A DNA stretch of 7,390 nt from Dehalococcoidales bacterium (lineage in GTDB: Bacteria; Chloroflexota; Dehalococcoidia; Dehalococcoidales; CSSed11-197): contig JAQWDO010000036.1 of the NCBI GenBank assembly GCA_028705415.1, positions 1-7,390 on the forward strand. The letters run 5' to 3'. Position numbers and translations under genes: made by a program. Positions 1-5,286 of the stretch are shown in pieces. The notes beneath the pieces were generated by a model. The model was not told the DNA's origin, did no database searches, and saw only the letters and a program-made list of their open reading frames with translations. Position 1 is the first letter of the stretch, and each line of letters opens with the position of its first letter.

Positions 1-90
1 ACATCTGCAAAAGAAAGAAATATTTTAGCTAACTTTAAGACTGTCATTTGTTACTGAGAACTCATAGTGTGTATTACAGCTGGTTCAATC

Positions 91-107
91 TATATTTACC
101 AAATATA
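91..107. other. AT-rich dyad TATATTT-ACC-AAATATA
   Basis: Two perfect 7-base arms surround a 3-base centre in the non-coding stretch downstream of the aminomutase gene. All arm bases are A or T, so a folded hairpin would be weak. It could be a protein-binding site or chance. The rest of 1-139 shows no gene on either strand. Confidence 0.25.
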
Positions 108-130
108 ACATGTTCTGTCAAGGCTGTATG

Positions 131-156
131 AAAAACCGGTTATTCAAATCCGGTTT
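131..156 (-). terminator. Weak intrinsic terminator overlapping the end of the aminomutase-like gene
   Basis: Read on the minus strand, AAACCGG (complement of 150-156) pairs perfectly with CCGGTTT (complement of 133-139) around a 10-base loop. The run of five T (complement of 131-135) overlaps the 3' arm. The TAA stop codon of the aminomutase-like gene (140-142) lies in the loop, so the 5' arm is coding sequence. The stem is only 7 bp with four G-C pairs, so termination may be leaky. No better hairpin is visible between 1 and 139. Confidence 0.45.
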
Positions 157-1468
157 CGAATTCACCCGGATCAAGGATTTGCTCGAGTTCTTCGGTAAAG
201 AAAAAGCCCTTTTCTCCAAAAGCAGGTTTTAAGTCTGTGTACCAGGTTGCATTTCCGTCGTATTCGGCAAAAAATGGACGCCGCACCCAATCCGGGTTTC
301 TCCCCTGAAGCATCTGCAAGCCGATTACTTTTTCTCCGCACACATCATGCACTCCGGTTACCTGGATCTTGCCGGGCAGACAGGACATGCTGGGCCCTCT
401 TACTGTACGGCAAAGGCCACTAACGGACTGGTATGCCTGTTTGTATATCTGCCAGGCTTCTACCAGGGGAACGGAAAAATAATGCTGGGCTCCGGTGTTT
501 CTGGCAATGAACATGTAATAGGGAATACAGTTTAAAGAAACCTGTTTTTGCCACATTTCTGCCCAGATATGAGGATCGGCATTAATATGGCGAAGCAAGG
601 GTGATTGGGTCCGGATTATCGCTCCGGCATCCTGAATTTTGGCAATTGCTTCCCGAACCTCATCTGTTTCAAGTTCTACCGGATGGTTGAACTGTGCCAT
701 AAATGCCAGATGTTTGCCGGATTTTCTTATTCGCTGAAACAGCTTTAGCAGTTCCCCGGAATCATCATCAGTCAGGAACCGGTAAGGCCAGTAGGTGAGG
801 GTTCTGGTCCCAATGCGTATCGCTCTTATATTGGAAAGCTCCGGTGACAGAAGTGGTTCGATATACTTTTCCAGCATTCTGGTTTTCATAATCAGAGGAT
901 CTCCGCCGGTGATAAGCACATCGGTAATTTCGGGATGCTTGGCGATATAAGCAGAAATATCATGGTTTGCTGAAGAGGCTATTTTCAATTCTTCCAAACC
1001 GGTAAATTGCGGCCAGCGGAAACAGAATGTGCAGAAAGCATGGCAGTTTTGGCCATGCTGGGGAAACAAAAGAATAGTTTGCCGGTATTTGTGCTGTACT
1101 CCATTCAGGTGTTTGCCTTCAAAGATCGGAGTGTTGTATTCCTGCTGTCCGGCCGGGTGCGGATTCAACCTGAGGCGGATCTGGTTGGCGGCATTGTGAA
1201 TTGCATCTCTGTCAGCCCCGGTTTGAAATAGCTGTGCCATTGCCCGGTAATCTTTGGGAACAAGCATTTCTTTCTGCGGAAAGGTGGCTATGAACATCGG
1301 ATCTTCCGGAACGCGTGACCAGTCTATCAGGCGGTCAGCAACATAGTTGTTCACCCGGAACGGAAAAACTGAACCAACGATTTCTATATCTCGTAATTGC
1401 TCTTCGGAAAGGCTTGAAGCCTGTGGCAGATTCCGAAAGTTCGCGATCGTATAAGCTTTGTACTGCAT
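140..1468 (-). CDS. KamA-family radical SAM / PLP aminomutase-like protein (lysine 2,3-aminomutase family, substrate uncertain)
   Basis: A 442-residue cytosolic enzyme. The family uses a [4Fe-4S] cluster, S-adenosylmethionine and PLP to move an amino group between adjacent carbons of an amino acid. Visible: the cluster motif CX3CX2C at C142, C146 and C149; R151 two residues after the last cysteine, where lysine 2,3-aminomutase (LAM) has its carboxylate-binding arginine; TGGDPL at 187-192, the equivalent of the family SGGDAL; an IGTRTL stretch near 219-224; and K367 in LPGKIQ, matching the PLP-lysine of PGGGGK. Odd: aligned by memory without gaps back from K367, the two LAM aspartates that bind the lysine epsilon-amino group become R323 and S360, and the C-terminal zinc cysteines of clostridial LAM are absent. 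The family is certain but lysine as substrate is doubtful. The frame stays open 30 codons upstream to an ATG at 1558; the start at 1468 is chosen because a strong AAGGAGG precedes it. Single gene, divergent from the ACT/PFL pair. Confidence 0.88.
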   Translation of the reverse strand: MQYKAYTIANFRNLPQASSLSEEQLRDIEIVGSVFPFRVNNYVADRLIDWSRVPEDPMFIATFPQKEMLVPKDYRAMAQLFQTGADRDAIHNAANQIRLRLNPHPAGQQEYNTPIFEGKHLNGVQHKYRQTILLFPQHGQNCHAFCTFCFRWPQFTGLEELKIASSANHDISAYIAKHPEITDVLITGGDPLIMKTRMLEKYIEPLLSPELSNIRAIRIGTRTLTYWPYRFLTDDDSGELLKLFQRIRKSGKHLAFMAQFNHPVELETDEVREAIAKIQDAGAIIRTQSPLLRHINADPHIWAEMWQKQVSLNCIPYYMFIARNTGAQHYFSVPLVEAWQIYKQAYQSVSGLCRTVRGPSMSCLPGKIQVTGVHDVCGEKVIGLQMLQGRNPDWVRRPFFAEYDGNATWYTDLKPAFGEKGFFFTEELEQILDPGEFETGFE

Positions 1469-1476
1469 AATGCTAC

Positions 1477-1483
1477 CTCCTTG
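1477..1483 (-). promoter_or_regulatory. Ribosome binding site that fixes the aminomutase start
   Basis: The minus strand reads AAGGAGG, followed by 8 bases and then the ATG at 1468-1466. The alternative ATG at 1558 has only a distant AGGA upstream, so the shorter protein is preferred. Confidence 0.85.
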
Positions 1484-1582
1484 GGTGTGAGTGGTCAGGG
1501 GGAGCCAGTTAATTGGTGGGTTTTCAGGGTTATAAAGGCACTCTGGCAGCCTGTTCATGATGCCGCGGTAAAAATCCTGGGT

Positions 1583-1611
1583 ATTTTATACCAAGAAAAA
1601 TATTTTCGCAA
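1583..1611 (-). promoter_or_regulatory. Probable sigma-A promoter of the aminomutase-like gene
   Basis: On the minus strand a -35 TTGCGA (complement of 1606-1611, 4/6 to consensus) and a -10 TAAAAT (complement of 1583-1588, 5/6) are separated by 17 bases. Transcription would start near 1576 and give a leader of about 108 bases. A short dyad, GAAAA-N3-TTTTC at 1595-1607, sits in the spacer. This is a pattern match only. Confidence 0.42.
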
Positions 1612-1652
1612 GCAAAAATTGTTGAATAACTGTAAAAAGGGGGCAGTAGTAA

Positions 1653-1754
1653 ATGAAAAAGGGAATACAAAAATACCATTCTTTCCCCCAGGAACTCACA
1701 ACAGCCCGCGTTAATTGGGAGTATCAACCGTTAAGTGCTATCATTATTGATTGA
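1653..1754 (+). CDS. Candidate small ORF, 33 codons, unrecognised
   Basis: ATG at 1653, TGA at 1752-1754. The predicted peptide begins MKKGIQKYHSF and ends LSAIIID. It is of mixed composition, with a lysine-rich start, one tryptophan (residue 22) and a hydrophobic end, and has no membrane span or cysteine. A purine run AAAAAGGGGG at 1634-1643 lies 9 bases before the ATG, good Shine-Dalgarno placement though AGGGGG rather than AGGAGG. It ends 54 bases before the ACT gene, so it could be a small protein or leader peptide of that operon. No convincing promoter was found just upstream. It could equally be chance, since short ORFs with a purine run are common. I do not recognise the sequence. Confidence 0.3.
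   Translation: MKKGIQKYHSFPQELTTARVNWEYQPLSAIIID
1715..1744 (+). promoter_or_regulatory. Weak candidate promoter for the ACT / PFL-like operon
   Basis: TTGGGA at 1715-1720 (4/6 to the -35 consensus) and TATCAT at 1739-1744 (5/6 to the -10) are 18 bases apart. This would start transcription near 1751, about 58 bases before the ACT gene. The site lies inside the candidate small ORF; if that ORF is real, the operon promoter is more likely further upstream. Confidence 0.28.
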
Positions 1755-1808
1755 AAAAATAACCGGTGTGGTGGTAATGCCAGCCGGGACTCAAAGGAGC
1801 AATCTGCA

Positions 1809-2078
1809 ATGCGAGCCGTTATCACCGTAATTGGTACCGATAAAATAGGTATTATTGCCGGCGTCAGCACTATTCTGGCAGAAGCTGGCGTAAACATACT
1901 GGATATTACCCAGACTACAATGCAGGAACTGTTTACCATGATCATGCTGGTTGATATCAGTAAGGCAGTCGTCAGTTTTGAGCATCTTTCCGGAAGGCTT
2001 TCGGCAAAGGGTGATGAAATGGGTTTGAAGATTAAAATCCAGCATGAGGATATCTTCAAGTCGATGCACGAGATTTAG
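1809..2078 (+). CDS. ACT-domain protein, UPF0237 family
   Basis: An 89-residue soluble protein made of essentially one ACT domain, a fold that usually binds amino acids or related small ligands and regulates a partner. The first strand and loop, VITVIGTDKIGIIAGVS (4-20), carry the ACT-type glycines before the first helix. NILDITQTTMQ (29-39) and FTMIMLVDI (42-50) are typical of UPF0237. The C-terminal KIKIQHEDIF (74-83) forms the last strand and tail. Length is normal for the family. AAAGGAG at 1793-1799 with a 9-base gap supports the start. The gene lies 30 bases upstream of the PFL-like gene, the usual UPF0237-UPF0210 order, so the two are probably co-transcribed and the ACT protein may sense a ligand for its partner (inference). 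Family certain; ligand unknown. Confidence 0.93.
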   Translation: MRAVITVIGTDKIGIIAGVSTILAEAGVNILDITQTTMQELFTMIMLVDISKAVVSFEHLSGRLSAKGDEMGLKIKIQHEDIFKSMHEI

Positions 2079-2108
2079 GAAACAGGATATAAAAACTGGA
2101 GTATTCAA

Positions 2109-3467
2109 ATGATTAGCCCGCGAGAAATACTGGAAACTATCAATATGATTTCCAATGAAAATCTGGATATCAGGACCGTAACGCTTGGAATTTCCCTGAG
2201 GGACTGTGTCCATCCGGATATAGAGATTGCCAGCCGGCAAGTGTATGAAAAAATTACCCGGATTGCCTGTGATCTTGTCAAAACCGGCGAAGAAATCGAA
2301 AGAGATTTCGGCATACCGATAATTAATAAGCGTATTGCAGTAACACCGATATCAATCATCGGTGAAAGCAGCCGGGGAGATATGGCACAGATTGCTCTGG
2401 CTATGGACAGGGCAGCAGCCGAATTGGGGGTAAATTTTATCGGAGGCTACGGTGCGCTTGTGCATAAGGGGTACACCGAAGGAGACCGGAGGTTAATCTT
2501 GTCCATTCCGGAGGTGCTGGCACGAACCAAACATGTGTGCGCATCGGTAAATATAGCCACCACAAAAGCGGGAATCAATATGGATGCAGTTGCGCAGATG
2601 GGCTTCATTATAAAGCAGACAGCCGAACTGACTGCAGAAAGCAGCAGTATAGGGTGTGCCAAACTGGTGGTGTTTGCCAACGCGCCGGAAGATAACCCTT
2701 TTATGGCAGGTGCCTTTCATGGTATTGGGGAACCGGAGTGTGTTATTAATGTTGGAGTAAGCGGTCCCGGCGTGGTCCACAGTGCTCTTAAAAAATTGAG
2801 CCCTGAGGCTGATTTCAGCCAGGTGGCGGAACTCATCAAAAAAACCGCATTTAAAATAACCCGTATGGGGCAATTGGTTGCCAATGAAGCATCACGACGC
2901 CTGGGAATCCCCTTTGGAGTCGTGGATCTTTCCCTGGCTCCAACTCCGGTTATTGGCGATAGTGTGGCGCATATTTTAGAACAAATGGGCCTGGAAAAAT
3001 GCGGAACCCATGGAACTACAGCCGCTCTGGCCCTGCTAAATGATGCAGTCAAGAAAGGCGGAATTATGGCAAGCTCCCATGTAGGAGGGCTGTCCGGTGC
3101 ATTTATCCCGGTGAGCGAGGATGCCGGTATGATAGATGCAGTCCGGTGTGGTGCGCTGTCCCTTGATAAACTGGAAGCGATGACCTGCGTATGTTCTGTT
3201 GGCCTGGATATGATACCTGTACCCGGAGATACATCCGAACATACAATTTCGGCGATAATTGCCGATGAAGCAGCAATCGGGGTAACCAATAACAAAACAA
3301 CTGCTGTAAGAATAATCCCTGTTCAGGGCAAAAAAGCGGGAGACCCGGTTGAATTCGGCGGGTTATTGGGAGGCGGAGTGGTTATGCCGGTAAGCAATTA
3401 CTCGAGCAGCATTTTCGCTCAACGAGGCGGCAGGATTCCTGCTCCGATACACAGTTTAAGAAACTAG
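2109..3467 (+). CDS. PFL-like (UPF0210 / DUF711) family protein
   Basis: A 452-residue protein of the family annotated as 'PFL family protein', a pyruvate formate-lyase-like fold of unproven function. It appears cytosolic, with no signal peptide or membrane span. Conserved-looking blocks: TLGISLRDC (25-33), NPFMAGAFHGIGEPE (196-210), INVGVSGPGVV (213-223), DLSLAPTP (273-280), GTHGTTAALALLNDAVKKGG (299-318), MIPVPGDTS (368-376) and a glycine-rich GGLLGGGVVMPV (417-428). The glycyl-radical signature of true pyruvate formate-lyases (RVxGY near the C-terminus) is absent, so a glycyl radical mechanism is not supported. TGGAGT at 2097-2102 precedes the ATG by 6 bases. Full length for the family. 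It is the second gene of the ACT/PFL pair, and its TAG stop overlaps the stop of the opposing nucleotidase gene. Confidence 0.92.
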   Translation: MISPREILETINMISNENLDIRTVTLGISLRDCVHPDIEIASRQVYEKITRIACDLVKTGEEIERDFGIPIINKRIAVTPISIIGESSRGDMAQIALAMDRAAAELGVNFIGGYGALVHKGYTEGDRRLILSIPEVLARTKHVCASVNIATTKAGINMDAVAQMGFIIKQTAELTAESSSIGCAKLVVFANAPEDNPFMAGAFHGIGEPECVINVGVSGPGVVHSALKKLSPEADFSQVAELIKKTAFKITRMGQLVANEASRRLGIPFGVVDLSLAPTPVIGDSVAHILEQMGLEKCGTHGTTAALALLNDAVKKGGIMASSHVGGLSGAFIPVSEDAGMIDAVRCGALSLDKLEAMTCVCSVGLDMIPVPGDTSEHTISAIIADEAAIGVTNNKTTAVRIIPVQGKKAGDPVEFGGLLGGGVVMPVSNYSSSIFAQRGGRIPAPIHSLRN

Positions 3468-4930
3468 ATGTAGGCCAGTCTTCCCTCCACCTTTCCCCTG
3501 GCATTCTGGTGGTTGCGCAGGTACTCTTCAACCACTTCGGTAACAGAAGTGGTGATAACCCTGGATTTACCGGAAGCAGTAAGCTCATCAAGAGTAATAT
3601 TCAGGTACCTGTCGCAATTTGCAATATGGTAACCAACCAGTCCCAGTGAATAGGTTTGATCATCTTCTACCGGCCGACAGTTGACTTCCAGAGAGATCAG
3701 TGTCCGGGAACTGTCGCTGTAGACTGCGTGAACGTTTGAGTTGACCTGGTAACATTCCCCTTCACCGTTGCGGTTTTCCGGCCGCATGATGTGGGCAAAT
3801 ATCTGTTTCAACTGGCTGCCGTTGATAAAGTAGCGGGTCATATGGTCATCGTAAGGGAATATTGAGCGATAATCCTTGAGGGTGACTACCGGGCCCAGCT
3901 GCTCACCACGGATAGAGCCGGAACCAAGCAGCATTACGTCACACTCGCCCATTTCACCGAGGGCATCGGCAAACAGGTTCCCAAGTGATGTTTCGATTTC
4001 ACGTTGGGGATGAGTCAGTGTGCAGCTGAGTTTGCAGAGGATAGCATTGTACTTGCTGTCTACCTCACTCTTGAAAGTATTGATAAACTCTTCGAGATGC
4101 CGGTCCGGTTCAGCAATGCCCTCAACTATGGGTACCAGTTTCCAGGTGTAATCAACGATACTGTTCGTATCATCATCGACGGTTATATCGAAGCGGCCAA
4201 TCTGGTCAGTTCCAACCCCCGCCTGGGCGATCAGAATATTGTTTACTTTGGTCGGTCTGTCCAGAATGGTATGGGAATGCCCGCCTATGATCATATCAAC
4301 CCCCCACTGGGGGTCCAGCATGGCAGCAAGCTCCAGATCGGATTCGTAACCAATATGTGTCAGCAAAATGGTAAGATCGATGTCGTCATTTTTGTAGGCA
4401 TTGGTTATCACTCCCACTTCATGGCTGGCTTCTTCAAGTGTAATAAAACTGCCCACAAGGGGGTCTTTTTTAAGGGCGTCAATCACTTTTTCGGTAATAA
4501 TTCCGGTGAACAGGATATCAAAACCGGCTTTTTTGATAATCACATACGGGTGCATAAGGCGTTTGTTATATTTCTGGATATATAAATTGGCATTTACTAT
4601 GGGAAACGTAGCCACCTTTTCCAAAAACAGCAGGTGCGGCAGGCCGTAATCAAACTCGTGATTGCCCAAAGCTACTACGTCCGGGGCAAGGTAATTCATT
4701 ATTTCCATGGTGGATACGCCTTTATATTCGGCATCGATCAAAGAACCCTGAACCATATCCCCGGCTATGACGTACAAAACGTTTTCTTCTTCGGCGCGCA
4801 CCTTGTTGATATAGCCGGACAGAAGTGCCAATCCGCCGATCATTTTCTTTTGACCACTGCAAAGTTCTGCCAGGAAATCTCCATGCATATCGTTGGAATG
4901 GAGGATGGTAAACTTTTTAAACCTGCTCAT
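3464..4930 (-). CDS. 5'-nucleotidase / metallophosphatase, UshA-type, without signal peptide
   Basis: 488 residues with two domains. The N-terminal calcineurin-like phosphoesterase domain (about 5-260) has all the dimetal motifs: NDMHG (13-17), GDMVQG (57-62), GNHEFDYG (89-96), H192 in LTHIGYE, and GGHSHT (216-221). The C-terminal 5'-nucleotidase domain (about 295-465) has GNLFADALGE (317-326), GSIRG (338-342) and the FPYDDHMTRY segment (358-367). The family removes phosphate from nucleoside monophosphates or splits nucleotide sugars. Unlike exported UshA, the protein begins MSRFKKFTILHSND, so the first metal motif starts almost at the N-terminus. With no signal peptide or anchor it is probably cytosolic, perhaps for nucleotide salvage or metabolite repair. 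A weak GAGGGA precedes the ATG. Transcribed alone and convergent with the PFL-like gene. The exact substrate cannot be read from sequence. Confidence 0.9.
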   Translation of the reverse strand: MSRFKKFTILHSNDMHGDFLAELCSGQKKMIGGLALLSGYINKVRAEEENVLYVIAGDMVQGSLIDAEYKGVSTMEIMNYLAPDVVALGNHEFDYGLPHLLFLEKVATFPIVNANLYIQKYNKRLMHPYVIIKKAGFDILFTGIITEKVIDALKKDPLVGSFITLEEASHEVGVITNAYKNDDIDLTILLTHIGYESDLELAAMLDPQWGVDMIIGGHSHTILDRPTKVNNILIAQAGVGTDQIGRFDITVDDDTNSIVDYTWKLVPIVEGIAEPDRHLEEFINTFKSEVDSKYNAILCKLSCTLTHPQREIETSLGNLFADALGEMGECDVMLLGSGSIRGEQLGPVVTLKDYRSIFPYDDHMTRYFINGSQLKQIFAHIMRPENRNGEGECYQVNSNVHAVYSDSSRTLISLEVNCRPVEDDQTYSLGLVGYHIANCDRYLNITLDELTASGKSRVITTSVTEVVEEYLRNHQNARGKVEGRLAYI

Positions 4931-5006
4931 TTTTCCCTCGTTCCTGATTTATTTGAAGTGCTAATAAACTGAGTAGCACGGTATTCATGAAAAAACAGCT
5001 GCTATC

Positions 5007-5036
5007 AGGATAATCTTCAGGCGTCGCACCAGTCAA
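5007..5036 (-). promoter_or_regulatory. Possible promoter of the nucleotidase gene
   Basis: On the minus strand TTGACT (complement of 5031-5036, 5/6 to the -35 consensus) and TATCCT (complement of 5007-5012, 4/6) are 18 bases apart. The predicted start near 5000 would leave a leader of about 70 bases. The -10 is weak. Confidence 0.38.
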
Positions 5037-5156
5037 GAGTTTTGCCGGAAAAGGCAGTAAAGAAATCTTGCCAGCGGTCTTGCTGGCGGCTTTCGCGGGA
5101 GATGCAAGCAGACTGTAATCAATATTTATAAAAAACCCTGGCCGGAAAACTACTTA

Positions 5157-5256
5157 ATGTTTGATAATACCGGGTTTAAGATAATATAATGGCGAAAATA
5201 ATCTCGATACCGGGCATTAATTCGCATTTAAGCCTGCGTGGCATATTATCAAACAT
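5157..5256. repeat. Perfect 13-base inverted repeat flanking the permease promoter (putative paired operator)
   Basis: ATGTTTGATAATA at 5157-5169 and its exact reverse complement TATTATCAAACAT at 5244-5256 lie 74 bases apart. The left arm covers the -35 box of the permease promoter. The right arm lies in the transcribed leader, 30 bases before the start codon. The arrangement suits a DNA-binding regulator acting at two sites or by looping. A small insertion element is less likely, because the bases just outside the arms show no target-site duplication. Confidence 0.6.
5161..5190 (+). promoter_or_regulatory. Strong sigma-A-type promoter for the permease / PlsY-like operon
   Basis: TTGATA at 5161-5166 (5/6 to the -35 consensus) and a perfect TATAAT at 5185-5190 are separated by 18 bases. 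Transcription would begin near 5197, giving a leader of about 90 bases. The -35 lies within the left arm of the 13-base inverted repeat, so a protein bound there would compete with RNA polymerase. Confidence 0.72.
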
Positions 5257-5272
5257 ATGAGAAAACGGGTGA

Positions 5273-5279
5273 GGGAGGT
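5273..5279 (+). promoter_or_regulatory. Ribosome binding site that fixes the permease start
   Basis: GGGAGGT lies 7 bases before the ATG at 5287. The earlier in-frame ATG at 5257 has no purine-rich site upstream and abuts the inverted-repeat arm, so the start at 5287 is preferred. Confidence 0.8.
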
Positions 5280-5286
5280 TAGTATA

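Larger units (their letters stand above)
1469..1808. other. Divergent intergenic region, 340 bases
   Basis: The region lies between the aminomutase-like gene (leftward) and the ACT gene (rightward). It contains the aminomutase ribosome site and promoter, a candidate 33-codon ORF at 1653-1754 and a weak rightward promoter match. I saw no riboswitch-like set of stems, tRNA or repeat family. The aminomutase leader can be read as an in-frame N-terminal extension with several prolines, which is probably not translated. Confidence 0.7.
4931..5286. other. Divergent intergenic region, 356 bases
   Basis: It separates the nucleotidase gene (leftward) from the permease gene (rightward). Its left part holds a weak leftward promoter. 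The middle has a short hairpin, GCCAGC-N6-GCTGGC at 5070-5087, extendable by two G-T pairs, with no T run, so it is not a convincing terminator. The right 130 bases hold a strong rightward promoter bracketed by a 13-base inverted repeat, and an 8-base direct repeat ATACCGGG at 5167-5174 and 5207-5214. I found no supported gene. Confidence 0.7.

Noticed and set aside
1469..1558. N-terminal extension of the aminomutase-like protein from the ATG at 1558
   Set aside because: It has no well-placed ribosome site, whereas a strong AAGGAGG lies 8 bases before the ATG at 1468. The extra residues do not resemble the family N-terminus.
1469..1576. Lysine riboswitch in the aminomutase leader
   Set aside because: The predicted leader is about 108 bases, shorter than an L box, and I could not find a comparable set of paired stems.
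1595..1607. GAAAA-N3-TTTTC as a CodY box
   Set aside because: The arms are in the opposite orientation to the CodY consensus (TTTTC then GAAAA), and the sequence is a low-complexity A/T run.
2109..3467. PFL-like protein as a glycyl radical enzyme activated by the neighbouring radical SAM protein
   Set aside because: The RVxGY glycyl radical motif is absent, and the radical SAM protein is of the KamA aminomutase type with a PLP lysine, not an activase.
4004..4585. A 193-codon plus-strand ORF within the nucleotidase gene
   Set aside because: It lies antisense to a gene with complete metallophosphatase motifs, and its own translation has no recognisable domain.
5070..5087. Hairpin GCCAGC-N6-GCTGGC as a terminator
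   Set aside because: No T run follows on either strand, the stem is only 6 perfect pairs, and no gene ends nearby.
5157..5256. Miniature inverted-repeat transposable element
   Set aside because: The terminal repeats are perfect and the unit is 100 bases, but no target-site duplication flanks it and the promoter position of the left arm fits an operator better.
5189..5260. A 23-codon ORF starting ATGGCGAAA upstream of the permease
   Set aside because: Its ATG overlaps the TATAAT -10 box, so it would lie outside the transcript from that promoter, and no ribosome site precedes it.
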